Shown: positions 1-6,142 of the stretch, piece by piece
Layout of the letters: each line of letters opens with the position of its first letter
Position numbering within the stretch: position 1 is the first letter of the stretch
Assembly (NCBI GenBank): GCA_037355855.1
Contig: JAYLWG010000022.1
Location: 1 to 14,284, forward strand
DNA length: 14,284 bases
Direction of reading: 5' to 3'
Source: Pseudo-nitzschia pungens
Lineage: Eukaryota; Bacillariophyta; Bacillariophyceae; Bacillariales; Bacillariaceae
Notes under the pieces: model-generated
The model's input: only the letters and a program-made list of their open reading frames with translations
Databases searched by the model: none
What the model was told of the DNA's origin: nothing
Made by a program: the position numbers and the translations under genes

Positions 1-7
1 ATAAACA

Positions 8-106
8 ATGGAAGCTTTAGTTTATACATTTTTACTTATTGGTACTTTAATGGTAATCTTCTTTGCCGTATTCTTCCGAGATACGCCACGAATTCTTAGA
101 AAATAA
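8..106 (+). CDS. psbT: Photosystem II small subunit PsbT
   Basis: This 32-residue protein begins [12 protein letters not shown] and ends TPRILRK. A single hydrophobic membrane helix spans about residues 3-23, followed by a short basic stromal tail. The length and the start are typical of PsbT. The protein lies in the thylakoid membrane at the photosystem II dimer interface and helps dimer stability and repair; this role is known from the family. The ATG lies seven bases from the window edge. In most plastids psbB sits just upstream, so this is probably the tail of a psbB-psbT-psbH unit, but psbB is not visible here. The TAA stop lies inside a hairpin shared with convergent psbN. The frame is intact. 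Confidence 0.96.
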   Translation: MEALVYTFLLIGTLMVIFFAVFFRDTPRILRK

Positions 107-131
107 TAAAACCAATTTATTTGGTTTTATT
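105..131. terminator. Hairpin between convergent psbT and psbN
   Basis: An 11-bp stem (105-115 with 121-131) closes a 5-base loop. The core pairs AAAACCAA with TTGGTTTT. It covers the last two bases of the psbT stop codon and ends two bases before the psbN stop, so it can serve as a 3' end or stability hairpin for both transcripts. Confidence 0.6.
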
Positions 132-133
132 TT

Positions 134-265
134 CTAGTCTTCATGTTCTTCGAATGGATCACGTAAATTTTTAGATGTAGGTCCAAAAGCAGTGTAAATA
201 GAATATGTAGTAATTCCTAGAAGTAAACTTGATACAAAAATAACGATAATAGTTGCTGTTTCCAT
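134..265 (-). CDS. psbN: PsbN, photosystem II assembly factor
   Basis: This 43-residue protein begins [17 protein letters not shown] and contains [20 protein letters not shown] at its C-terminus. An N-terminal membrane helix covers about residues 4-24, and the GPxSKxLRDPFxxHED tail is the hallmark of PsbN. It was once thought to be a photosystem II subunit; family knowledge now places it as a thylakoid factor for assembly and repair of the reaction centre. It lies antisense between psbT and psbH, the standard plastid arrangement, so the psbB-T-H transcript would run across it. The frame is intact. Confidence 0.96.
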   Translation of the reverse strand: METATIIVIFVSSLLLGITTYSIYTAFGPTSKNLRDPFEEHED

Positions 266-283
266 GATATATATTGATTATGA

Positions 284-313
284 TTAACGTCTTAATATTA
301 TATATCATATAAT
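284..313 (+). promoter_or_regulatory. Candidate sigma70-type promoter for psbH
   Basis: A perfect -10 box TATAAT (308-313) lies 18 bases after TTAACG (284-289), which matches four of six -35 positions. It would give a leader of roughly 20 bases before the psbH ATG. The -10 box overlaps an 8-bp AT hairpin (296-303 with 307-314). In DNA this AT-rich such matches arise by chance, so confidence is low. Confidence 0.35.
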
Positions 314-341
314 AGAAAAATTAACTTATTAAAATTTAAAT

Positions 342-547
342 ATGGCATTACGAACAAGATTAGGTGAAATTTTACGTCCATTAAATGCTGAATATGGTAA
401 GGTTGCACCAGGTTGGGGTACTACTCCAATTATGGGTGTAGTAATGGCAGCATTCCTAGTTTTTTTATTAATTATTTTACAAATCTATAATTCATTCATT
501 AATCATCGAAAATGTTGATGTAGATTGGGCAAACGGTATTGTAATAA
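342..547 (+). CDS. psbH: Photosystem II phosphoprotein PsbH (two indels as read)
   Basis: The protein begins [20 protein letters not shown] and has one membrane helix at about residues 31-50, typical of PsbH, which stabilises photosystem II and supports quinone-site function. As read, the frame stops at a TGA (516-518) after 58 residues. Removing one T in the TTCATTCATT stretch (491-500) restores a conserved tail, ending near [10 protein letters not shown], in the next frame. A second extra base at the GTAATAA (541-547) is needed to reach a stop there; without it the frame would run on through the downstream hairpin. The corrected length would be 67 residues. I infer sequence error because the protein is conserved on both sides. 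The extent given assumes the TAA at 545-547. Confidence 0.9.
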
Positions 548-564
548 TAATAATAATCTTAAAA

Positions 565-600
565 ATAATTTGGGAAAACAAATCAGTTTTTCCAAATTAT
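565..600 (+). terminator. Stem-loop downstream of psbH
   Basis: A 15-bp stem (565-579 with 586-600), containing one G-T pair, closes a 6-base loop (AAATCA). It sits about 18 bases after the likely psbH stop and 34 bases before petN. It fits a 3' end or RNA-stability hairpin for psbH. Confidence 0.6.
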
Positions 601-633
601 AAAAATCACACACATTAAAATATATATATCTCT

Positions 634-723
634 ATGGATATTATCAGTCTAGGTTGGGCCGGTTTAATGACAATGTTCACATTTTCATTAGCATTAACTG
701 TTTGGGCTCGAAATGGTTTCTAA
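634..723 (+). CDS. petN: Cytochrome b6-f complex subunit PetN
   Basis: This 29-residue protein begins [12 protein letters not shown] and ends LTVWARNGF, closely matching PetN (subunit 8), which is normally 29 residues. It is a single membrane helix needed to assemble and stabilise the cytochrome b6-f complex, which passes electrons from plastoquinol to plastocyanin or cytochrome c6 and pumps protons. The N-terminal MDIxxLGWA motif fixes the ATG. No clear Shine-Dalgarno sequence is visible. petM follows after 25 bases on the same strand, so two small subunits of one complex are probably co-transcribed. Confidence 0.96.
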   Translation: MDIISLGWAGLMTMFTFSLALTVWARNGF

Positions 724-748
724 TTATTTAAATTCTTTGTAGAATATT

Positions 749-877
749 ATGGAATTAATCAGATTTATTTTTCCGTATGCAAGTCCAGAAATTGTTACAA
801 CGGCAAGTCTTTGCTTTGGAATGACTTTATTTGGCCTTTCTTTAGGATTTGCTTTACTAAAAGTGCAAGGCGAATAA
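749..877 (+). CDS. petM: Cytochrome b6-f complex subunit PetM
   Basis: This 42-residue protein ends LSLGFALLKVQGE, the C-terminal signature of PetM (subunit 7, formerly Ycf31). One membrane helix covers about residues 18-37. The N-terminal extension MELIRFIFPYASPE makes it longer than the cyanobacterial protein of about 32-35 residues; I recall a similar extension in diatom PetM. It is a peripheral single-helix subunit of the cytochrome b6-f complex in the thylakoid. It lies directly downstream of petN. An AT-only hairpin begins seven bases after the stop. The frame is intact. A start at Met25 is possible but would cut the helix. Confidence 0.88.
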   Translation: MELIRFIFPYASPEIVTTASLCFGMTLFGLSLGFALLKVQGE

Positions 878-883
878 TCGTTT

Positions 884-918
884 ATTTAATAATAATATAA
901 ATAATATTATTATTAAAT
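884..918 (+). terminator. AT-only hairpin after petM
   Basis: A perfect 15-bp stem (884-898 with 904-918) made only of A and T closes a 5-base loop. It begins seven bases after the petM stop. The position suits a 3'-end processing or stability structure, but all-AT stems of this length are weaker evidence than GC-containing ones. Confidence 0.5.
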
Positions 919-1198
919 TTTATCCCTGAATTTACAAAATCAAAACACTATCAGTTTAGGAAAAATGTAATAGTTTCTTGACTTTTTAAAAAACTTAAAA
1001 GTAAGCTTGATATTCGACAGTCAAGTAGATTCAACAAGCAAATTTATAATAATAATTATTGTATCTATTTAAAAAATTGTTGATCTAAGTTCTTTATCAC
1101 TTTTTAAAAATTGATATAATGTCCCAAATTCTTTTTTTTAAGTAGAGTTTTCGAGACTATTGAAAACTTTAGATAAATCATTAACCAAAAAAATCATT
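919..1198. other. Non-coding gap between petM and rps14
   Basis: With the hairpin just before it, this is a gene-free stretch of about 320 bases. I find no open frame resembling a plastid protein, and no tRNA cloverleaf, SRP RNA or tmRNA motif. Structure seen: a 7-bp stem CTTGACT/AGTCAAG (977-983 with 1019-1025) enclosing a 35-base loop; a perfect -10-like TATAAT (1115-1120) without a convincing -35 partner; an eight-T run near 1132-1139; and a 10-bp hairpin just upstream of rps14. The likely content is the petM 3' end and the rps14 promoter and leader. Confidence 0.6.
1143..1171 (+). promoter_or_regulatory. Leader hairpin upstream of rps14
   Basis: A 10-bp stem with one G-T pair (1143-1152 with 1162-1171) closes a 9-base loop (GAGACTATT). 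It ends 27 bases before the rps14 ATG and about 22 bases after a TATAAT box, so it would lie near the 5' end of the transcript. A role in stability or ribosomal-protein autoregulation is inference only. Confidence 0.35.
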
Positions 1199-1505
1199 AT
1201 GGCAAAAAAAAGCATGATCGAACGCGAAAGAAAAACGCATTCGTCTAGAAAAGAAATACGCACAAAAACGAACAAATTTATTGAACGAGTATAAAAACGA
1301 AGGAAATTTCAATAAAAAAATGGAAATTCATTCACAAATTCTTCAACAGTTACCACGTAACAGTGCCAAAACACGAATCCGCAACCGCTGTTGGAAAACA
1401 GGACGTCCACGTGGAGTTTTCCGTGACTTCGGACTATCACGCCACGTGGTACGTGAAATGGCACACCAATGTTTATTACCCGGTGTTACAAAATCTAGCT
1501 GGTAA
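1199..1505 (+). CDS. rps14: Ribosomal protein S14 (uS14c), frameshifted as read
   Basis: The protein begins [12 protein letters not shown] and ends [15 protein letters not shown], as in plastid S14 of about 100 residues. The motif [20 protein letters not shown] is the family signature. S14 is a small-subunit protein of the plastid ribosome. As read, an extra A in the run at 1231-1235 shifts the frame after residue 12. With four As instead of five, the frame continues unbroken through [20 protein letters not shown] and gives 101 residues. The ATG at 1199 gives the usual N-terminus; the in-frame ATG at 1281 is internal. No Shine-Dalgarno sequence is visible; the leader is AT-rich. This is probably a sequencing error in a functional gene. 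Confidence 0.92.
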
Positions 1506-1634
1506 TATTATATAGATTTTTGTTAATTTAATTTATAATTACATATATATTTGAATAGAAATGTTTTTGTTATAATTTAACACTCAGTTTTTTTTAGAAT
1601 TACGCTGATTTATTTTTAACCATTAGGAGTTTTT

Positions 1635-1727
1635 ATGATTTCTGATTCACAAGTTTACACAGCATTATTTATTGCTTTATTAGCATCAGTTTTAGCAATT
1701 AGTTTAGGAACTTCACTTTATGAATAA
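1635..1727 (+). CDS. psaM: Photosystem I subunit XII, PsaM
   Basis: This 30-residue protein, MISDSQVYTALFIALLAS through LGTSLYE, matches PsaM in length and in its MISDxQVYxAL start. It forms one membrane helix at about residues 7-26 and is a peripheral photosystem I subunit involved in trimer or carotenoid contacts in cyanobacteria; its role in algal plastids is less clear. A good ribosome-binding site, AGGAG at 1625-1629, lies five bases before the ATG, which is rare in this window and fixes the start. A TATAAT (1571-1576) lies upstream but its best -35 partner, TTGAAT, is only 14 bases away. chlI follows on the same strand. Confidence 0.94.
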   Translation: MISDSQVYTALFIALLASVLAISLGTSLYE

Positions 1728-1757
1728 TAAATCTTAACAATTCGTGTTAATGATTTA
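1728..1757 (+). terminator. Hairpin between psaM and chlI
   Basis: Twelve base pairs with one bulged T (1728-1739 with 1745-1757) close a 5-base loop, ATTCG. It starts at the base after the psaM stop codon, so it probably stabilises or ends the short psaM message before chlI. Confidence 0.45.
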
Positions 1758-1798
1758 AAAGGCAAAAGTTTAATATTTAATAATATAGTTTTAAAATT

Positions 1799-2866
1799 AT
1801 GGTACAAGAAAATTCAAAAAATATCACTTCTACTCCAGTTTTTCCATTTACAGCAATTGTTGGTCAAGATGAAATGAAACTTGCTTTACAATTGAATGTT
1901 ATTGATCCTAAAATTGGTGGTGTTTTAATTATGGGTGACCGAGGTACAGGGAAGTCAACAACAATTCGAGCAATTGCTGATTTACTTCCTGAAATTGAAG
2001 TAGTTGCAGATGATCCATTTAATTCTCATCCTACTAATTTAGAATTAATGAGTAGTGAAGTAAAATCACAAATTCAAAGTGATTCAGATTCTATTAAAAC
2101 AGATTTTATCAAAATTCCAATGATCGATTTACCGTTAGGAGCAACAGAAGATCGAGTATGTGGAACAATTGATATTGAAAAAGCATTAACAGAAGGTGTT
2201 AAAGCTTTTGAACCTGGATTATTAGCAAAAGCTAATCGAGGCATTCTTTATGTAGATGAAGTTAATTTATTAGATGATCATTTAGTAGATATTTTATTAG
2301 ATTCGGCAGCTTCAGGTTGGAATACCGTTGAACGGGAAGGGATTTCAATTCGCCATCCGGCACGATTTGTTCTTGTTGGCTCAGGAAACCCAGAAGAAGG
2401 GGAATTACGACCTCAATTATTAGATCGATTTGGAATGCAAGCCGAAATTCGAACAGTAAAAGATCCAACCTTACGTGTTAAAGTTGTAGAAGAAAGAACA
2501 GCTTTTGACCAAACACCTATGGTTTGGATTAATAAATATGAGGAACAACAACAAGAATTACGTGATCGTATTGTTTCTGCTCAACAATTATTACCAACTG
2601 TTCAAATTGATTATGACTTAAGAATTAAGATTTCAGAAGTTTGTAGTCGTCTTGATGTAGATGGATTACGAGGGGATATCGTAACAACACGTGCTGCTCA
2701 AGCACATGCAGCTTATGATAATCGTGATAAAGTAACTGTAGACGATATTGCAGCTATTATTGTATTATGTTTACGTCACCGATTACGTAAAGATCCTTTA
2801 GAAGCAATTGATGAAGGTAATAAAGTAGCGAAAATCTTTAAAGAAGTATTCGAAATCGAAGAATAA
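1799..2866 (+). CDS. chlI: Magnesium chelatase ATPase subunit I
   Basis: This 355-residue AAA+ protein is full length for ChlI and has an intact frame. Visible motifs are FPFTAIVGQ near residue 16, Walker [10 protein letters not shown] (46-54), Walker [11 protein letters not shown] (149-158), sensor I GSGNPEEG (194-201), LLDRFG (207-212) with the arginine finger, and a sensor II region around [15 protein letters not shown]. With ChlD and ChlH it uses ATP to insert Mg2+ into protoporphyrin IX in the stroma, the first committed step to chlorophyll. ChlD and ChlH are usually nuclear-encoded in diatoms. This is an ATPase only, not the porphyrin-binding subunit. Four tightly spaced structural motifs in order make the call secure. 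secG starts 28 bases downstream. Confidence 0.98.
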   Translation: MVQENSKNITSTPVFPFTAIVGQDEMKLALQLNVIDPKIGGVLIMGDRGTGKSTTIRAIADLLPEIEVVADDPFNSHPTNLELMSSEVKSQIQSDSDSIKTDFIKIPMIDLPLGATEDRVCGTIDIEKALTEGVKAFEPGLLAKANRGILYVDEVNLLDDHLVDILLDSAASGWNTVEREGISIRHPARFVLVGSGNPEEGELRPQLLDRFGMQAEIRTVKDPTLRVKVVEERTAFDQTPMVWINKYEEQQQELRDRIVSAQQLLPTVQIDYDLRIKISEVCSRLDVDGLRGDIVTTRAAQAHAAYDNRDKVTVDDIAAIIVLCLRHRLRKDPLEAIDEGNKVAKIFKEVFEIEE

Positions 2867-2893
2867 TTTATTATTTTTTAACCAAGTAAAATT

Positions 2894-3109
2894 ATGTTAA
2901 CAATTTTTGGAATGTCGACAAGTTTGTTTTTAATTGTCATTATCTCTTATACGAATTCCACGTGATTCTATTGGTCTATCAAGTTTTGCAAATACCAGTG
3001 ATTTATTAGGTTCTCCTGGTTCTGCACAACGTTTTTTTGATATTGTAACCGTTATGGGAATTTTAGTTTATTTTCAGTTGCTTTTCAATTAAATGCGCAA
3101 GTAAATTAA
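2894..3109 (+). CDS. secG: Preprotein translocase subunit SecG (two indels as read)
   Basis: The frame starts MLTIFGMSTSLFLIVII, is lost near 2945, and resumes as IRIPRDSIGLSSFANTSDLL then GSPGSAQRF. It is lost again at the four-T run 3071-3074 and resumes as VAFQLNAQVN before a TAA at 3107. The middle block (GLSSF, LLGSPGSAQRF) between two membrane helices is typical of algal SecG. The indels are +1 and -1, so the net length stays a multiple of three, giving about 71 residues. SecG is the accessory subunit of the SecYEG channel in the thylakoid. It is short and divergent, so the assignment rests on the central motif and my memory of diatom SecG. Sequence error is likely. Confidence 0.8.
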
Positions 3110-3162
3110 GTACAAAAGAATTTCAAACATATCCCAGGGACGTACCAATTAAACATAAATAG

Positions 3163-3198
3163 GTATCGATTACCATTGTAAAAAATGGTAATCGATAC
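3163..3198. terminator. Bidirectional hairpin between secG and ycf45
   Basis: A perfect 15-bp stem (3163-3177 with 3184-3198) with core ATCGATTACC/GGTAATCGAT closes a 6-base loop. It lies about 54 bases after the secG stop and is followed by a T-rich tract from about 3205. Its symmetry lets it act on both strands between these convergent genes. Confidence 0.7.
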
Positions 3199-3307
3199 AT
3201 ATAATTATATTTTTTATTTTTTAAACTACTAGTAAATACGGGTATTGAATTAAGATAAACTATTAAAAATTAAGATATTGTAAAAATAAGTAGAGTATTA
3301 ACAAATT

Positions 3308-3349
3308 TTAAAGTTATAACATCTAGGTTTAACTAAGTTATAACTTTAA
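3308..3349 (-). terminator. Hairpin overlapping the ycf45 stop codon
   Basis: A perfect 13-bp stem (3308-3320 with 3337-3349) with core AAAGTTATAAC/GTTATAACTTT closes a 16-base loop. On the - strand the first arm codes for the last residues of Ycf45, and the stop codon (3333-3335) lies in the loop. It is a candidate 3'-end structure for the ycf42-rpl35-rpl20-ycf45 transcript. Confidence 0.5.
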
Positions 3350-4699
3350 TAAATTTAGTTAATTCATATATACTAATTTGATCAAATGAATATACTGGAA
3401 TTTTTTTTTCATTCGCAAATTGATTCAATTTTGAATTTTGTTGTAAATGTTTCGTTAACCCAATGATAACACTGGCTTTTTGTAAATCATTTGTTAAAGT
3501 AAATTTCACATTAGCTTTCAAAAAAACTTCTTTAAGAAAATTCTTTGAGATCGAATAAGAATAAATAACTAAAGTCTTTTTAAACTCATGTAATAATTTA
3601 TTGGTTTTTAAAGAATTAAATTGTGTCCAATAGTTAGTAATGGTTAATTGACCATCATCAGCTAACGAACTATTTTTCATTAATGAATTTTGAGAAGAAG
3701 AAAAATTTTCACACTGTATTTGGATTGTTTCATCCAATTTTACTTTTCGTGTCTGACAAATTAATGAATCTTTTCGTAAAAATAAATCTGCTGATGTTGC
3801 AACATTCTCATGAATTGTCCAAATATTTGGATCATTAATTTCAATTATAATTTCAAATGCAGGATATGCCTTTCGCTCTAATATACTTTTTGCGTACCTC
3901 TACGTTTTGCTTCATCATCACTTAAAGTTACATATTGAATTCCCCCAATTAAATCTGATAAAGGTGGATTTTTAATTAAATTTTCCAAACAATTACCATG
4001 AGTAGTTCCAATCAATTGAACACCTTTCTCTGCAATTGTTCGAGCAGCTAAAACTTCTAATTCTGTTCCAATTTCATCAATGATAATTACTTGCGGCATA
4101 TGATTTTCCACAGCTTCAATCATAACTTGATGCTGTAGTTCTGTTTTTGGAACTTGCATTCGCCTTGCACGTCCAATTCCAGAATGAGTGATATCACTAT
4201 CACCACCAATTTCATTAGATGTGTCAATAATAATTACCCTTTTCTCCATTTCATTGGCTAAAACTCGACCGATCTCACGAATAATTGTTGTTTTTCCAAC
4301 ACCAGGTTTTCCTAAAATCAGGATAGATTTTTCGGATTCTAATAAATCACGAATTACTGAAACGGTTCCAAAGATAGAACGACCAATTCTACAAGTTAAC
4401 CCATTTATTAAAAATTGGCGATTTCGAATACAACTTATGCGATGAAGTGTTCGTTGAATACCGGCACGATTTTCATTACTAAATTTACTTAAATGTTTGG
4501 TAACAAAATCAATATCTTGCCATGATATAATTTTTTGAGATAGATATTCAGGACCATAAGTAAATCGTGCTTCAGGACGTCGTCCTAAGTCAAGAATAAT
4601 TTCTACCATCTGATCATGATAAGAATGGTTCCTAAGAGTTTGTTGAAGAAAAACCGGTAAATTTTCAATTAATTTTTCGAAATCATTAGTTAAAGTCAT
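3333..4699 (-). CDS. ycf45: Ycf45, P-loop ATPase (frameshifted as read)
   Basis: This is a Ycf45-family ATPase related to the sporulation ATPase SpoIIIAA. An N-terminal domain of about 120 residues precedes Walker [10 protein letters not shown] (about 130-138), then DTSNEIGGD, and Walker [12 protein letters not shown] (about 203-213). As read it stops near 3878; restoring one base in the T run 3887-3891 (poly-A on the coding strand) joins it to a further open stretch ending at 3333, about 455 residues in all. The C-terminal part is lysine- and asparagine-rich and weakly conserved. I chose the ATG at 4699; a TTG two codons upstream is less likely. The biological role in plastids is not established as far as I know. 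It ends a block with rpl20 and rpl35, and nucleic-acid binding is suspected for the family. Confidence 0.88.
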
Positions 4700-4773
4700 G
4701 AACAAAAGAATATTAGTAAATTTATAATTTAAATTTCCCTCGAGAATACAGAGTAATTTAAATTAGTTTATAT

Positions 4774-5119
4774 TTATTTAATAGTAGTTAATAAAGATTG
4801 GAATGTTGAACTATCTAAAATAGCAATTTGTGATAACATTTTACGGTTTAAATCAATATTTGATTTTTTAAATTTATTGATAACCTGACTATATGTGATT
4901 CCATTTGCTCTTGAAGCTGCATTAATTCGACGAATCCAGATTTTTCTAAAAATTCGTTTCTTTTGTTTGCGACCAATATATGAGTATCTTAAAGCTTTCA
5001 TAACTTGTTGATTTGCAACCCTGAATAAAAACAGAATGTGCACCACGATATCCACTTGCAAGGGCTAGAATTTTTTTTCGACGTTTACGAGCTACATTTC
5101 CACGTTTGACTCTTACCAT
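4774..5119 (-). CDS. rpl20: Ribosomal protein L20 (bL20c), frameshifted as read
   Basis: The protein begins [18 protein letters not shown], continues [11 protein letters not shown], then [20 protein letters not shown] and [14 protein letters not shown], all typical of bacterial-type L20. As read, an extra base in the A run 5027-5031 shifts the frame after GAHSV. With four As it gives 114 residues, the normal length. An in-frame ATG at 5061 would produce a false N-terminus (MQVDIVV). L20 binds 23S rRNA early in assembly of the plastid large subunit. It lies 23 bases downstream of rpl35, the conserved L35-L20 pairing of bacteria. The lost frame is probably a sequencing error. Confidence 0.94.
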
Positions 5120-5142
5120 TTGTAATTTTGTTGTTTAGTAAT

Positions 5143-5337
5143 CTAATAAGGTAACATTAATTTAATCGGCGCTTTATCACTTTTATTGACACATAAAACT
5201 TGTGACAATTTTCGTTTTTGTTTATTTGATTTTTTCATCAATAAATGACCTTTATAAGCATGACGACGTAAAAAATTGTTCGTTCCAGTAATTTTATATC
5301 GTTTTGCGGCTGCTTTTCGTGTTTTTAATTTTGGCAT
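5143..5337 (-). CDS. rpl35: Ribosomal protein L35 (bL35c)
   Basis: This 64-residue, strongly basic protein begins MPKLKTRKAAAKRYKITG and contains FLRRHAYKGHLLMKKS, the bL35 signature; the length is normal. It is a large-subunit ribosomal protein. The frame is intact. It starts six bases downstream of the ycf42 stop and is followed by rpl20, so ycf42, rpl35 and rpl20 are very probably one transcript. Plastid-encoded rpl35 is a red-lineage trait, which supports the organism assignment. Confidence 0.97.
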   Translation of the reverse strand: MPKLKTRKAAAKRYKITGTNNFLRRHAYKGHLLMKKSNKQKRKLSQVLCVNKSDKAPIKLMLPY

Positions 5338-5343
5338 AAAATT

Positions 5344-5954
5344 TTATTTAGACTTGTTAAGATACAATTTTTTAAAATAAGCTTTTGATTTCAAAGGATG
5401 AGAATATAAAATTTGATCACCATTTCTCCAATCAACAGGACATGCCTGACCAGGATTTTCTTGGATATATTGAATTGATTTGAGAACTCTTAGTAATTCA
5501 TCTATATTTCTTCCACATAATAAATTATTAACTGTATAGTATTGGATAATTCCTTCCTTGTCAATAATAAATATACCTGGAAATGAAAGGCCATCATTTG
5601 TTAATAGATGGTATTTTTTTGTGATAGTTTGATTTAAATCAGAGACTAAAGGATAGTTTAATTTTCCTAATCCCCTTGACTTCGATTTGCTAATAAATAC
5701 TGTAAGTGTGAGAAAGGACTATCAGTTGAAATTGCCAAAATCTGAGTGGATAATTGGTGAAATTCATGAATCCGATTACTTAATTCAATTAATTCTGTAG
5801 GAGAAACCGAAGTAAAATTTGCTGGATAAAATACTAAAAGAACATATTTTTTTCCATGATAATCCGATAATCGAATTTTTCCGAGCCTATTTTTATAAAT
5901 TCCAACAGTTAAGAAATTTGGCGCCATTTTTCCGATTTGAGGTAAATTAGTCAT
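5344..5954 (-). CDS. ycf42: Ycf42, peroxiredoxin-like protein lacking the peroxidatic Cys
   Basis: This is a typical-2-Cys peroxiredoxin homologue of about 203 residues. It has APNF, LSDYHGKKYVLLVFYP and FTSVSPTE (about 48-54), followed by ILAISTDSPFSHLQY. As read it breaks at the four-C run 5672-5675; one more base restores GGLGKLNYPLVSD and the rest to a TAA at 5344. Family members have FTFVCPTE, where Cys is the peroxidatic residue; here it is Ser51 (codon TCT). The resolving-type Cys in GQACPVDW remains, and another Cys occurs in NNLLCGR. Family knowledge: these enzymes reduce peroxides with thiol donors. I infer that catalysis is lost or altered. Sequence error at one base (TCT for TGT) is possible. 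It is first gene of the ycf42-rpl35-rpl20-ycf45 block. Confidence 0.88.
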
Positions 5955-6142
5955 AAATAAAAAATTTATATTTATACCATTATAATTATAATTTACTAGA
6001 AAGAGTACTATTATTTAAAAGTAATTTTATCTTTAAAAAAATTTACTAATTTTGTCGATAAATAGTTGGTTTGAAGTTAGACTATCTGTTATGATATTAA
6101 TTAAAAATAAGTAAGTTATAAATTAATAAGGAAATAAATTAG
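5955..6142. promoter_or_regulatory. Divergent region with candidate ftsH promoter and RBS
   Basis: On the + strand TTGGTT (6066-6071) and TATGAT (6090-6095) are spaced by 18 bases, a plausible sigma70-type promoter about 48 bases before ftsH. AAGGA (6128-6132) lies ten bases before the ATG and is a likely ribosome-binding site. For ycf42 on the - strand, TATAAT boxes occur at 5979-5984 and 5985-5990 but without good -35 partners. Confidence 0.4.

Noticed and set aside
978..1006. TTGACT as a -35 box
   Set aside because: No acceptable -10 box lies 16-19 bases downstream.
977..1025. Possible tRNA from the 7-bp stem CTTGACT/AGTCAAG
   Set aside because: The enclosed span is only about 49 bases. 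There is no D-arm, anticodon arm or TPsiC motif.
4188..4445. Open frame on the + strand within ycf45
   Set aside because: It is a shadow of the conserved ATPase on the other strand, with no family resemblance. The same holds for open frames at 2262-2468, 6186-6416, 6661-6846, 7438-7629, 8304-8540 and 12695-12976.
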